Shown here piece after piece: positions 44,069 to 57,501 of a stretch of DNA of 64,000 bases. This DNA is from Antitrichia curtipendula (taxonomy: Eukaryota; Streptophyta; Bryopsida; Hypnales; Leucodontaceae): NCBI GenBank assembly GCA_951230915.1, contig OX579635.1, forward strand, positions 23,870,001 through 23,934,000, written 5' to 3'. The position numbers were made by a program, and so were the translations under genes. The number at the start of each line of letters is the position of its first letter. Position 1 is the first letter of the stretch. The notes beneath the pieces were generated by a model. It saw nothing but the letters and a program-made list of their open reading frames with translations. It did not search any database and was not told where the DNA came from.

Positions 44069-47000
44069 TCACAATGCCAAAAAAGAAAGAATATGAGGAA
44101 CTAATTCTACAACTGCCCACCCTAATGTTGCATATTGCACAAGCCTAATACCAGTGTCAACATCCATTGGTTCATCGTCTTTGTAAAACGCATTCAACAC
44201 ACGATCGAACTTCGGGGGTTTCTTTCCATCATCCTGAACCCCTTTCCGCATGGATTTAACGTAAGCAGATGATTGGAAACGGAATCCCAGCAGAAATTCG
44301 AGCAGATAACAAATAAAAGGAAGGAATATCGTTGCAAGATACTTGCTCCCTTCTTTGGCGGCAAAAATTGTAGCTATGCCAAGTACTGTTTTCACACCAA
44401 CATAAGCAGGAGCGAGCGACAATGCTGAAGCAGTATGAAAAAGTGGAAATGTTCGATGCACTCCACTCACCTGGACAATTTATGTACGTGTGAGAAATTT
44501 CGCAAGAGTAGTTTCTAGAAATCCGAGACAGCGGAAGAATCAAGCTGCTACTACTAAAGGAGAGATTTAACTGAAGCTGAAAATAGAAGATGCATTCACC
44601 GAGCACGCAGCTACAGACAGAAAACAAGAACACGAAGAGACATCAATCCTGATCGCTGTCGTAAACAGCAGAAAATACGCATAGCAAAGAGGATATGTGA
44701 CACCTTCGGTTAAAACACTTACAATTCCAAAAGCAACACCATTGAAAGCTGTATGATACCCAAAGGAGGGAGTGGGTGACTCTGGTGTTGGATATGCGTA
44801 CAAAGCGAGAACGGCAATAGCTGCCCAGAACGATATAACTGAATCAAAACCACCCCAACTTTGTCAGTCCATCTCCAATAATCTGTATCAATATTGTTCA
44901 AGTTCCGAACTCCAAAGACTTCCATAATTGTGATCGTAGCCATAAATTTGAACTGATATAAAATCCCTCATTAACTAATAAAGTATTTTATCCCAAACAA
45001 ATATCTTGTCCAGGACTAGAACGTCTGAAATACAGTCATAAACCCTAATGTATATTATCCAAGCCAAACAAGATCCTTAACTCAGCTTTTCCGCAAAATG
45101 ACTAAAATACATTCGCCGCTTACCATTATCGCCACTAGTGATGAAGGCATCCAAATACTCGTCTATATGACACCAGCCAATAAGTAGTGAAGCTCCAATT
45201 GCACATCCAGCTACTACATCTATTGGTGAATGCATTCCCAGGTACAATCTTCCTGTATCAAGGAACAAAACTTTGTTTCAGTATATTGTTTTAACAACAG
45301 AAGATAATGGTGATCTTAAATGTCTGACACACATTGAAAACCTTGCACAACTCGAGACAGAAACAGAACTGGTGCGGTGTCTTCATAACTGGCCCAACGG
45401 AAATTGTTGCGACGACATTAAGATCTTACTAAATTGTTAAAATATGAATGTTTTGACAGAATGAGGACGTTTTCAAAACATCCACCTTTAAAAGTTCATG
45501 AAATACGGAACAACCAGGTGCCGCATTTACCGTAAATGACGAAGGATGCGATCGTGGTGAACAAGGCCGCAGTGGTATAAAAAGTGCTAAGCTCCACATC
45601 CTGGTCCGCAAGGTAATGTAGCACATACCTAACATTCCCACCATAATTTACTTCAAACTTAAAAAAATATTGTTTACATCATGAGTACCGTGAGGTGAAA
45701 TAACCTCAATAATTAAAGGACGCCATCCATATATGAAATCTAATATTTGGTTCCTGCTTGTTGAGTAAGCGACGAAGCTGGATAAACAACGTAAAGTCAA
45801 ATATATCATTCGTCCTTGCCCACTCACAGTCAAGGAGTAAGTAACTATCCCTCAGTATGCAGTACATAAATATTGTTATCTTACCCTGCAAAGCAAATTA
45901 TGTTGATAGTGTGAGAAGAAGGCAGCCCATACTCTTCCGAACTTGTCTCTTCAGTTTCAGATGAAACAACTCGCAATACAGGAGATGGAGGTCTTGGTGC
46001 ACAGACCGTGTCCTGCACCCAGATTACATGTGTGAACTTATGAGTACAAGAAGGGCTAGATACTTGTAGTTTGACGAAAACACATTCAGTCTCCACCCCT
46101 CCCCCTTTCCAAGGTTCTTTACCACAAGATGCATGCCTTGTCTCTGACGACAGTATTTTTTCCCAGTCATCACGCCACTGCCAATGGCAGCGCTCAGACA
46201 GTCAAGTTGCAAGCGACTTGAAAATCGGTAACAGTTACCAATGGTAGTTGCTCTGCTAGTTTAGTACCTTAAAGCAGTTGCCCACATATATGCATGTCGC
46301 CATCAACAGTGTCAATTGTCTGGCAAGCTTTGGTTGTCCATGCTGCATGAACATCACGTTAAATGTCATATGACGAGCTCAATTTTCTCACTTACACAGT
46401 CATACAGAGAAAGAAGTCCTAAAAATTATCCGTACCAACACAATACTGAGAATTGAGTACACAACCGACACCTCTGTCTGGGTCCATCAATTTCACTGAT
46501 ACCGATGACAAGCAGCTAGGCTACGAGAGTCTCTTTCTCTGCCTAGCATTTCAAGTAAGGTCCTACTCAAACTTCCTCACATGTAGCTTTTGTCAATGCA
46601 AAGCCTCCTCCCCTTCGGTTCAGAGCCAACAACCTTACCAAAGTCTCTTTCGTCAACTGTCTAAGCCCACACAATGTTCTCTGCAGAGATATTGAATTCT
46701 CTCACCTAACCAGCGGTATAATACAATGACGGTGCTAAAACACACTAACCACTACAATAATAGAAGGCTATTCCTCCCAAATATCTAACTTTTCTTCTTC
46801 TTAAACGCATCCGTTTCTACAGCATTCTTTACAGTAGATGTGATGTGAGTGTAGTAACAGGAGAGATACAACAAGAATAAGTGCGCATGACTATTGAGAT
46901 CTAGCGAGACGTACCCAGAAGAGCAGAGGCAGCACAAATGAATAAAACTCGACAGAAACTAACGTTGCAATTCCTCCCAAGAAAGTATCAAGCTGTGGAT

Positions 47001-47741
47001 GCCTATGTTTCTGCAAGTACCAAGGATATGAACCAGATATCAACTTCTGAAGCAACTGGCAATCAACAAAGTTGTAAGTATGATATCCGGCGTAAATAAC
47101 CAAAGAAACGAGGGCTAATTCAAGATGTATTATTCGGACGACAGTTTACGGAAACTTCTTCAGTGCAAATAATGAATACAATTACAAACCTAGGCACCCA
47201 CTGATGCACAAATCATGAATCATCATTTACACCATGAGTCAAACCGAAGCTAGCTGAAGTGAAGGGCACTCATTAAGAAATGCACAAGTATAGTGCTTCA
47301 AACCGCACATAGCATCTTAAGGACCAAAAGGCCCAAATAGGCATTCATTTTTTTTAGGCAGGGTAGAATGTGAACCTTTTGTAGTCCAATTCTGTTTAAA
47401 TTTTGACCAACGCACGCAATGATCTTCACTCATTTGACGATACCAAATTTGGCCTCACCTGAATTATATATGTTCACATTAAACCCTCAGTCTCTTAGGA
47501 GGTAATGAGCAACTGGTACCTGAATAGCAACGATCACCGGCACCCCGCTCTCCACATGTCGAAGTACAAATGGTTGTACCAGGGTCCGTAAATGCTTAGT
47601 AAAGGCAGTGAGTTGAGCAAGAATCAGCCAGGTGAAGATTGCACCAACCACCTTCAGCTGCCAAGATGTCGGCAGATCATACGGTAGAGTGGCACTAGTC
47701 CCCAAAGTGGTATAATTGACTCCAGCCATACGGCTTTCCAT
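44069..47741 (-). CDS. Long-chain base-1-phosphate phosphatase (lipid phosphate phosphatase delta type)
   Basis: Eight exons (47741-47520, 47010-46915, 46342-46268, 46012-45885, 45628-45531, 45252-45124, 44838-44723, 44470-44069) join in phase to 421 residues, close to the 416-residue Arabidopsis protein as I remember it. All three PAP2-type motifs are visible: Lys131-x6-Arg138-Pro139 (KDTVCAPRP), Pro162-Ser-Ser-His165 (LPSSHT) and a third motif GRLYLGMHSPID with His214 and Asp218. Several hydrophobic segments surround them, as in the ER-membrane sphingoid phosphatases. The family removes phosphate from sphingosine- or phytosphingosine-1-phosphate and, in plants, tunes stomatal and ABA-linked signalling. 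The C-terminal exon (YPTP..., DVDTGIRLVQYATLGWAVVELVP) matches the plant type. All introns are GT-AG. Confidence 0.94.
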
Positions 47742-49840
47742 TCACGCCCTATCTGAATTTGTCGTTGACAGCCAAAGTATGCGTCTTTCAAATTCCTAAA
47801 ATCGTCTGTTACATACGTATAAAGCATTAATTTGATAAGCAGGAACATTGGCGCAAAAGAATCGCAGTGGTGACAGACAATTATAAGCATACCAAAAAAC
47901 TCAACCCAGGGTTTGATGCCCATCTCAAAAATCTCAGCGCAAAGAGTGCTCAAAACATGAAAGCAGCGCCTTCGATGCCTGTTGATACTCTATACGAAGC
48001 ACATACAATGACTGCTAATACAATGCGCCGAAACAGAAGTTGAGGAATTGGAGACTTCAGAAGACACATCGCGAGGGTCCAAAAGGCAAGGTTCAAAAAA
48101 ACTGCTTCTTTACAGAAGAGTATCATGGAGTGTAAGACCCTGACGAAAAAAACTGACAGAGTTCTACAATGTAGGAACTACAATAGAGCAATTAATCAGA
48201 GAGACACGGAAACATGGAAGGATAATGCGTGCGGGTTAATGAGTACCGGTAATACGAGAGCTAATACGGAACGATCTAGAAGCGACCGACGAAGCAGTGA
48301 GTGATTTGACTGATAAAATGAGTAATTGACGGGTAATTGACGGTTAACAAGTCGAGTGCATTAGAGTTAATGCCAATATGAAGATTAAGAGTCGTAAAAA
48401 TAATAGCAGCCGGAGGAAAAAAAGTAAAAAGACCAAACCTCAAAAAATCCGGACTTCAGACCCTCAAACAATTCGAACAAAGAAACGCATTAAGACAAAC
48501 ACGAAACCTCGAGAAGATCGACTTTTTAACCAGAAATCTAATGAGCATTTCTTTAAACAAGAAAATTGGCGGTTCCTAGCTGTTCTAATCTATCACGGCA
48601 TGAACGAAATAAGCAATTAACACAAGAAAGACTACATTCCGTTCAGCTCTTCTCCCAAGGAGAAGTCCATGATATGAGTACACAGAATCTAGCGATCACT
48701 TCTTTTCGAAACGCAATTGAAAGAATTCGCTATCTAATTAGCTGGAAAATAAAAAATAAAAAATAAAAAACTCACAAAACTTAGAGGAATTCATTTCATC
48801 AGCAAAGCGAAGACGAAATACACACACGAGAGAGAGAGGGTTTCAAATCGTATCCCTTCAAGAAACGCAGGTACATTGAAAAAAAAACAGAGCACGACAA
48901 GCATCAAGACACGCAGACTCTCTGTTCAAGAACATGACTGGAAAGAAACGCGTTGAAAAGCACCTTAATCAATATCTCCGCCGCAAGATTCAAACTCTCC
49001 GCGACTTCAATTACCGGTAAGTTAGCGAGCCTCGCAGATCCCGCTCACCAAACACACACCAGAAAGACAACTAAAACCTCAAGCCTCGTTCCCCCTTCAA
49101 TATCCCAAGCGCATGCATCATCCGTTTCCCTACTGCCGAAACTAAACCGCCTCGCCCGCACCTTAAAAAAAGAATCCGTTCGCTCACTTCACTTCTCCTC
49201 TCTAGCTTGTCCCTCTCCAAAACGCAAAAATAGAACCAAGCTGACAAAATTAGAACACTCCACGCAGTAGTCTGCACCAACGAATAGGAACGCTACGCTA
49301 AGCTAAGCTAAACGAAACGAGTGGGACTGCGATTCCCGGCATGGCACAAGCAGAAGCACGCGGAGCAGTCCAAAATCATCACAAAAACGAAGTGCAGCTG
49401 CAATCGCCAGGCTGACAGACCTGACGTCGGCAGCTTCGGAGGCTCCTTCTTCGTCCCAGCGACGGACTCCCCCGGCCTGGTCCAACTTGGCACATGTATC
49501 CGACTATCCGACTATCCGTCCACGGTCGTTCAACTCAAAAGAGGATGATAGTCATCGATCGGGAACTGAAGGACAGCCCATGGATGGATGAATTTTGTGC
49601 CACTGGTGTTCATTCGTCCAGGAATAGGTCCACGTGGAGGTTCAGCTGTCACTCTGTCGCATACGACCAAGCGGGTACAGCTGGAGCTTGGAGAATATGC
49701 AGCTTAGCTGGACTTGCCTTGTGAGCTGCTCCGGATGTCGTAGAATGTGGATTTGGGGATTTGGGGAGGGACTTCGGAGGATCACAGAAACCACATGCAG
49801 CAACTCATAAGGTGGGTGGCTCCCAAACCGCCACTTTTGT
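47742..49840. other. Upstream region of the LPP-delta gene, with GC-richer island
   Basis: Probable leader and promoter of the minus-strand phosphatase gene. A GC-richer stretch at about 49320-49730 has open frames on both strands, but none carries a domain, and the + strand frames at 48378-48620 and 48953-49270 are Lys/Ser-rich without family resemblance. An unrecognised first exon of a neighbouring transcript is possible. Confidence 0.4.
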
Positions 49841-49844
49841 GCTA

Positions 49845-50030
49845 CTGTGCCTAGTTACTATTGCTAGAGTGTTAGACTGGACAAATCTTCATTGATTTTT
49901 TTTTGGTTGGCAAGGGAAAGGAGGTTCTAATGCACCCAAGAACGTGACATTTGGATACCGGATCCAATAGTTACAAAGGGTCAAAGTTTGTTTCAAATGG
50001 GTAGGATCGTTTCTTCAACAAAAGTACAGA
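49845..50030 (+). repeat. Dispersed repeat family R8, uninterrupted copy
   Basis: Shares TAGTTACTAT, TTGGCAAG, TTGGATACC/TTGATACC and AAAGGGTCAAAGTTT, in order, with the two flanks of the CACTA element at 52832-54794. It is therefore an approximate empty-site counterpart of that insertion. Confidence 0.65.
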
Positions 50031-52726
50031 TTGATTTTGGAGATGTATACTGAGTGATGATGGTGGTTTTGGATAGAATGTGGTTTTGGGGTGTACCTCA
50101 ACCTTAAAGGGAATATACCCCAAATTGCATCCCCTTCCCAGTTTTGCCCATTGTCTATATTAGCGTGATACATAACATTACTAACGTTTGATGGGGGGGT
50201 CCCTTTTGCTTCCCCCAAAATCGGGAGCCCCCCAGCGTTCAAACTTACCCAGTGAAGGAGAAGTTACCGCTTCTGATAGTAAAGCACCCGCTCCGCGAAA
50301 TGTGGCGCATAATTACGGAGTGTTGACTTGGTGACGGAGTGCCCGGGGTTGATGGCCGGGACCAACAAAGCAAACCCGTGCTAGGCCACAATCTGGCAGA
50401 GTTACCATGCTGCAGAGCCAATCAAATGGCTTTCAATTAAACTGAATTCTCCTCCCAGGCATCTCGGGGGAATTATCCCTCCAGTTGGGGGGAGGATGCA
50501 GACCCGGTTAGCAATGTTATGTATTTTAGCCGAGAAATATTGGACAAATGTATGTAGGATAAGTTGAATAGTCCACATTGGATCAATTCCAACATGAATT
50601 AGTTGTTGTAGAGGACAAAGCCCTTTGTACGTCTATTGGATCATCTATCTTGGAGTGGAGGAAAATTTCCATGTCATCATTGATTTTATTTGTCCAATTA
50701 ATGTTTTCACATAAAAAATGAGATGTCAAGTGAAATTATACTTTCAAAAGCTCATTTGTAGTTGCATTATTGTTTTGAATCACTCAACTTCTTTCAAGTT
50801 GAAGAAACTCGCTTTGTCCTTTGGAGAAAATTTGGCATCACCTCTCAACGTGATCCCAAACTTGTTCACTACAAGTATGCCTTCATCTTGAATTTGGGCG
50901 AGAGTCAGTGATGACATAGCCTTAATACCAAATGGCTATTCATTTGGTGTGAATACTCTTCTATACAAATTACTATCCTTGACCAATGAATATGGTTATT
51001 ATCTTCTCCGCTTCTCAATTTGGACCTCATTGACCCTTTTTCATTCTAAGGGAAACTATCAAAACCGATTACATCCCACCAACGATAAAATTTGGAAAAT
51101 TTGAATTCATGAATACTAGGAATAAGAGACCCCAAAGTTGCAATAGGACGTTGAGAAACATAAAAATATCCACTATAAAATAGAGGAAAATTTATTACAT
51201 GGCTAGGGCAATGAAGGCAACAATTTGACTTGGTTGTAAACATAAGCGACACGATTGGAAAAATTACACTTTGAGGTATATTTACTCTAATTTCTTCCAT
51301 CTAATTTTCTAATTTGACTAATGGCACATACTATATGAAGACCATAGTTTGGAATATTTTCCAATATAAATAGTGAAAGTGGTTATTTTATAGGAATATC
51401 ACTCAAATATAAATTTTCACTCAATTTAATATCATTCTCTAGCTCCATACTGCAAGGACAACCTTGACTTCAAAATTTTCTTGTTGGAAAATATAAGAAT
51501 TTAGGCCTAGTTTATATTAGCCTTAGGTCTAGATGAAAGGTTGGTCCAACTTGCATGAGTTTGGGCCTTCAATCCGACTCTAGTTCAACACTTTGTTCCC
51601 ACTTCATGTAAAGTGTTGAAGTCTAATTCTCGGGCCTGATTTCCAATTCATGTGCTTTTGTTTTTTTTAATGCTCAATTAAAAAATATAAAGCACTCACC
51701 TTTTCTTTTTTTTTCCTATTTTTTTATTTTAATAATTTTAAAAAAGAGTATTTTACTTTTTCTAAACCATTTTTTCCTCATCCTATTTTTTATTTTAAAA
51801 ATAAAGTGAGTTTTTTTAATTTTATTTGAACCTTTTCATTTCTCTTCTTAGTTTTTGTCAACATTTGGATTAACTATTAGTGACTTATATGGGGTCTATT
51901 AATGAAATTGTATGACGGTCTACTAATACTCAATTCCAAAAAATAGAAAACATGCACAAAAATATACAAAAACTACTAATGAGACTCTCAAGAGGAAAAA
52001 AATATTTATTGTTAATTGTTAAAGAAAAAAATCATCTAAGTCATCTTTTTGACAACAACAGTTTTCTTGTACAAAACATGTTCATGTATATTCTTTAGTA
52101 TTGTTGCATATTCATATGCTAGTACCAATCACCGTTGGAACAACGTAGAACCAAATTTGTATTTGTCGGAATCCTAGGGATAATAGGAGCCAGGAGTGAG
52201 GCTTTGTAGCATGAGGCCAATACATGAACTCAATTAATTAAACAAACTTAACTCTAAAAATATTTTTTTATCTCGTCTTAAATTTTGGAAAAAATTGAAA
52301 TTTAATTTGTTTTTAGACTTTTGAAGGTAAGTTAGGCAACATCTTGAAAGCCTAATATTAAGTGCATTTGAACTTCTATACAGTATATTTCTTTTAATAT
52401 GAGCTCATGAAAGATACTAATTAAACCACAATGTTAATCTATCACGACTATCTCCATTTATGCTAAGAACTTCAAAGTATGATAAATATTTTTTTAACCT
52501 CTGTCCCAAAATAAATCTTCCATTTCTCCTTAGAAAGTTAGTGTCCCACTAGAAGATCATTTTGGAATAGATGGATTCTGGTTTTTGCAAAGATTTTATT
52601 TACAAAAAATATATATTTTATTTAGATGCTTTTAATTGTGGAAAATAGAGATACACCTACGAATCTAAATTGTTGACTATATCATGAAAAAACAAATGTT
52701 AATTTGTTCTTCATACATGGTAGCTA
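50031..52726. other. Repeat-like spacer without supported gene
   Basis: A GC-richer segment at about 50200-50530 is followed by AT-rich sequence. No domain, splice pattern or tRNA is visible. The segment may belong to the same larger element as the R8 repeat. Confidence 0.45.
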
Positions 52727-53114
52727 TTGTACCTAGTTACTATTATTAAATTGGTCAAATTTTCAAATTTTCTTATTGGCAAGTGTATGCGGCAATCTTG
52801 ATACCAAAGAATGCGGCATCTTGATACCGTACACTACAACAAAATTAATGTTTTATGACTGTAAAATATGACTGCAATGAGTCATAAAATCGAAAAATAT
52901 GACTGACCGCATAAATCATTGTAGATGACTGCAACATGACTGACATGAGTCATTATCAATGAGTCGCTTTGAACATCAGTCATATTGGCAGTCATATTTT
53001 TGGAGGAGTATAATTATCCATAATTAGCCGTATTTTGCCAACAAGGCGTATACTTTGACTATCTCTGAGGGCTTGATTTTTTTTTGAGTTGCCCGGGTAA
53101 ACAAAAATAAATCC

Positions 53115-53457
53115 TACGTGGAATGTGACTCCATGAAGTCATTTTTTTGGCTGACGTGGAATATGACTGTGGTTAGTCATATTTTGGCTGACGTGGAATA
53201 TAACTGTTGTTAATCATATTTTGGCTAATGTGGCATATGACTGCGGTCAGTCATATTTTGGCTGACATGAAATATGACTGCGATTAGTCATATTTTGGCT
53301 AATGTGGCATATGACTTTGTACAGTTATATTTTTTATAGATGTGGAATATAACTCTTGTTAGTCATATTTTTGAATGATGTGGAATATGACTTTTGTGAG
53401 TCATATTTTACTAATGTGAAATATGACTCTTATAAGTCATATTTTGGTTGATGTGGT
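53115..53457 (+). repeat. 37-bp tandem array with palindromic core inside the CACTA element
   Basis: About nine copies of a unit of the form CTGACGTGGAATATGACTG followed by a short spacer and AGTCATATTTTGG. Each unit contains the palindromic pair ATATGACT/AGTCATAT around a variable centre. Units differ by a few bases. Candidate transposase-binding array. Confidence 0.85.
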
Positions 53458-54317
53458 AATTCATATGGATGTCATTGGTAGTTTATGACTAATTACAGTC
53501 ATATTTTGGAAAATACAAAGTTATATTTTGGAAAAGACTCCATGTAGTTAAAAATGAATACATATGATTTTAGAGTTATACAAGAGATAATCATATTGGA
53601 AAGGAAGAATGTAAGAAAGAAAACAATTCTCCTCATTGACATTTATTAGTCACCAATACAAAACATATATACCACAATGAATCATTCACAAAATCCAATA
53701 AGGCCTATATTCTTTACAATAATGTGAAGATGGCTCTATTGGGTTGCAAGTAGCCTCCAATGTCTTTGTTTAAACTTTTAGTGCCTGCATAAATAATTAA
53801 AGAAATGGGAGGTTAATTTTTAGTGAATGAACAACAAAGCTCAATCTTTAAAGGCTTACAACAACACAAAATATGTAGCTCAAGTTTAGGGTAAGAAAAA
53901 TAAGAATGGTGATGGAGAAAATAAGAAGAAAATATAGACAAGTACTAAGAGATAACAACAAGCAAGAGTTAAGATGCAACAAGAAACAACAAGAAACAAC
54001 TAAGATACAACAAGAAACAACTAAGACACGATAAGAAACAAGAGTTAAGATGCAACAAAAAAAAACAAGAAGCAAGAATTAAAAAACAACAAGAAGAAAC
54101 AAAAAATAAGAACTAAGAAGAAGAAAGAGTTAAAATGTTAGAAAAAGAAAGAGTTTAGATGCAACAACAAGAAACAAGAAGCGTGATTAGAACTAGAAGC
54201 AACAAGACAGAAGAGTTAAAATGCAACAAAAGACAACAACTAAGAAGCAAAAAATAAGAAGCAATAACAAGTATGAGCTAAGAGACAATAAAAGGCAAAG
54301 AAAAAGGGCCAAAAGAA

Positions 54318-54465
54318 GTGGCGGCTAGGGTTTCAAGACCCTACAAAGTTGCGGCTAGGGTTCAAAACCCTAAAAAGTGGCGGCTAGGGTTTCAAAACCC
54401 TAAAAAAGTGGTGACTAGGTTTCAAAATCCTAAAAAATAGGTGAGTAGGATTTCAAAATCTTAAA
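54318..54465 (+). repeat. ~35-bp tandem array GTGGCGGCTAGGGTTTC...ACCCT
   Basis: Four to five copies of a unit containing GGCGGCTAGGGTTTCAAAA followed by CCCTAAAA. Each copy has a short palindrome (AGGGTTT/AAACCCT), giving a superficially telomere-like appearance. It lies within the CACTA element. Confidence 0.8.
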
Positions 54466-54865
54466 CAATGGCTTGTCCAAATTTTTTTTGAATTGCCCGT
54501 ATTTTTCTTGGGTTGCCCAAAACAAAAAAAATGTCATTACCATGGAAATATGACTGACAATATGACTTAACGTTTCCCAAACATTTTTCCTATGTTCCCT
54601 ATGAAGTACTTTGGTGTTCCCAATGGTTGTATAGTGTATATTTGTGAAGTAGAAGCCCCAAAAATGACTGACCGTCATATTTTGCAGTCATATTTTTCCT
54701 CAAGGTATTGGCCTTCAAGAATATGACTGCAACTAGTTGTCAGTCATCTTTAGTCATATTTTTGCAGTCATAAAATACCTATTTTTTTGTAGTGGTATAC
54801 AAAAGTTATAAAGGGTCAAAGTTTAAAATAATAATTTTGTTGATTGATAGTAGAGATGTTCATGA

Positions 54866-57501
54866 TCCAAGGGGAAAGTCTAATTTAACCTTAGATGGGA
54901 CTTCCGGTCACCCAAAACCTCATCCCAATTTCTTCTTTGGAGCTAAAAGATTTGGCACCAAAACTATGCCACCCAAAGCAACTCATATGACGAGTTGTAG
55001 TTCTGACTTGGTCTTAGTATAAATTTCTTGGGTCAGATTTGGAGGAATTGAGTGATCCTAAGACATTGCATTAAAAAATCCATTTTTTGTAGTGTTCAAG
55101 CAAATTTTGCATTTCAAATCCGGAATACTATGAGTACTACGTAGCAAAACAATCTCAACTGTTGATTGTAAAAATCGACGGCAAAAATTACCGTTGCAAG
55201 TTCTATGGACTACTTGTGAGTACTAAAACAATACTATAGGAAAAAAAAGGATAGATTGTCACAAAAAATAGAAACAATGAGTTATAAATTAATAATAAAT
55301 ATAAAATTATAAAAATACTAAAAATGGGCCATTTTTTAAGACATGATGGTGATCAAATTTCATCAAAAAATTAAGTTGACACCATCTTTAATGTTCAGAA
55401 GTGCTTGTACAAGGCATAAAATATATGTAAAAGGCTGATCATGTGATACCATCTCTATTCCAGTCACCCTACATTCAATCACTTCTGGAAATAATAAAGC
55501 AAATTTTGAAGTATATATAATTTAAGAAAAATTTGCATTCAATATATGAAAAATAATTTTTTTTGTATTTAAATTTATATAGATAATTTTGAAATATGTT
55601 TTTTTTATAAATAATTTGAAAATTAAAAAATATCATTTTATACAGTTTGAATTTAAAATTAAACCATTTAAATTCAAAAGTGTAGAAATTAACCTAGAAT
55701 ATATTAGTAATAAAAATATTGTTAGCATGTCTAAAATTTATAATCCTAAACCATGATTATTTTTGCAATGATATTCAAAAATTTATGATACATTGTTTAG
55801 CAAGAAGAACAATTTGTGGTTTGAGTTTAAGGGTCATCTAGATCAAATCAATTAAGGTCATGACTGCTTGTAGAAGCTTTTATAGGACTATAGCAGTGGT
55901 ACCCAAGGTCAACAAAAAAGAAGATTTTAGCTAGACCCAAATTTATGTTTACTTCAATCTTGTGCTTCTTAAAAACAAATATTATGGCAAAGATATTGGA
56001 TATGATTTACAACTTAACTCTTGAAGGACCAACTAGCATTTTTTTGGCAACATAGTGTTTTTGGTCATTTATTTTCGAATGAAATTTACATCTTGTTCTT
56101 CAAATTTTCACTCAACATGTGATTGAGGAGTATTGTTAAGGTGCAACAGTTTTGATAGCTTTCGACTACATTGTTAAAAAGTTATTATACAACGTATTGT
56201 TTCTTTTACATTATAAGCAACTTAGAAAAAAAAAAAATTTTAAGAATAAAATATTGAACTTTTCTAAACTTGTATATGAGTGTAATGCTTTGAATCATTC
56301 TATTTCAGTTAAGAAGATTAAAGTTATGAAGAGTTTTAGTTTGTAGAAATTATGGAATCTCTACTCAAAATAAACTTTGAAGTTTGAAGTCCTTTTTTGA
56401 ATTCAATTTTCAATATTTTTGAAAAAAACAAAAGCATAGGATTTAGGTTGTTTATTACAACATCACAACCATTGAAAATGGAAAATTTTAACTCTATAAC
56501 TTAATTCTTAACAATTTAGTCATAATTTTTAATCAAATTTAATTTACCTCTTTCTACTTACTATTTTTTTCAAACATGAATGTGAAATATTTTGAGATGA
56601 ACTTTTTAATATGAATTTCCAACTTATTTCTTCAATTAATTATGGATAATTGAAAATTGTAGGATTTCAACATTTTTGGGCAAAAATGTGAAAGATGAAA
56701 CCTAATCACTTGGAAAGAATTAAAAATATTTATTTTTGAAATTTAATCATTATGATCTTGCAATTGATAAAGTATCTTATTTTGAAGCTTTTGGAGGATA
56801 AACATGAACAAATTAATTAAAGAATCCTATAGTTGAATATGTTAAAGAATAAATATAGATAAAAATTTGAGCCTTACTTTGGATACAAGTATTTTGAAGC
56901 ATTTTTGGGTTTTAAAGCACCCCAATCCTACAAGACCAACGTTCAAACTTTAAACAACACATGAGCACAAACATATCCCAAGCATTCAGAAAGGAATTTT
57001 TCATATATATATTTTTGTTGATTCTTGTGTTAATTCTTTAACATTTGTACAATATAGATTTTAAAGTTTTTGCTTTGCAAATATTCTATAACTCAAAGAA
57101 TATTGATAGGTTTGGCCTCAGAAATTATATTTTTCAATTCAAAAAATGACCCTTCAATAAAAAAAATAAACTAAAAATCTTCAAAAAACACTATTATTGG
57201 AACTTAATATTTTGAACTTAGAAGGAAAAAAATCTTGTAAAAATCACAAATATTCAATCTATCATTGATTTTAGGAGGATTTTTAATTTTTGTTATTAAA
57301 TATTATTGAAAAATATTAGTTTGTATATTGGTTGACCTAGCCATATGGATATGATCTGTGGATCATATTTTACAAATTATTGGTTGAAAATCATCATTGA
57401 ATTGTTATTATAAATTGCATTTTATAATATATCTTCACAATTTTGGAAATCTAGGCTACCCACGGTCCCTAGGGGTTAAAACCTACAAAGATTGAATGAA
57501 T
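54866..57501. other. AT-rich repeat-filled spacer
   Basis: Contains R6 (55130-55430, matching 60395-60690), R7 (56025-56470, matching 59215-59640) and R2 (56985-57395). No gene is supported; a 64-codon frame at 56152-56346 falls inside R7 and is not shared with its other copy. Confidence 0.55.
56025..56470 (+). repeat. Dispersed repeat family R7, copy 1
   Basis: Aligns with 59215-59640 (same orientation) through GGACCAA, TTTTTTGGCAACA, GTTAAAAAGTTATT and AAAGTTATGA. An inverted relative lies near 36640-36800. Diverged and non-coding. Confidence 0.65.

Larger units (their letters stand above)
52832..54794. mobile_element. Non-autonomous CACTA (En/Spm) DNA transposon, 1,963 bp
   Basis: The left end begins CACTACAACAAAA and the right end, read from the other strand, begins CACTACAAAAAAA. 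Inverted similarity continues for about 40 bp (both include TTTTATGACTG and AATATGACT). The direct flanks are GTA at 52829-52831 and GTA at 54795-54797. Subterminal regions are packed with short ATATGACTG/CAGTCATAT motifs in both orientations, as CACTA elements carry for transposase binding. The interior has a 37-bp tandem array (53115-53457), an AAC/AAG-rich tract and a GGCTAGGGTTT array (54318-54465). No transposase frame is present, so it is non-autonomous. Confidence 0.93.
52727..54865 (+). repeat. Dispersed repeat family R8, copy split by a CACTA insertion
   Basis: The left part (52727-52831) and right part (54795-54865) together match 49845-50030 in order. The break coincides exactly with the CACTA element and its GTA duplication, so the repeat was already present when the element inserted. 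Confidence 0.65.

Noticed and set aside
48953..49270. 105-codon Ser/Lys-rich plus-strand frame upstream of the LPP-delta gene
   Set aside because: Lacks an ATG at its reported beginning and any family resemblance; more likely promoter or leader sequence of the minus-strand gene.
53848..54075. Hydrophobic 75-codon frame inside the CACTA element as a membrane protein
   Set aside because: It is the translation of an AAC/AAG-rich simple tract read on the other strand, giving Val/Cys/Leu/Ser runs; it has no start context or homology.
54318..54465. GGCTAGGGTTT array as telomeric repeat
   Set aside because: The unit is ~35 bp with only one AGGGTTT each and lies inside a CACTA element.
55070..55094. 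Orphan TTTTTTGTAGTG end as another CACTA element
   Set aside because: No matching CACTACAA left end with a compatible duplication was found for it; at best it is a decayed terminus.
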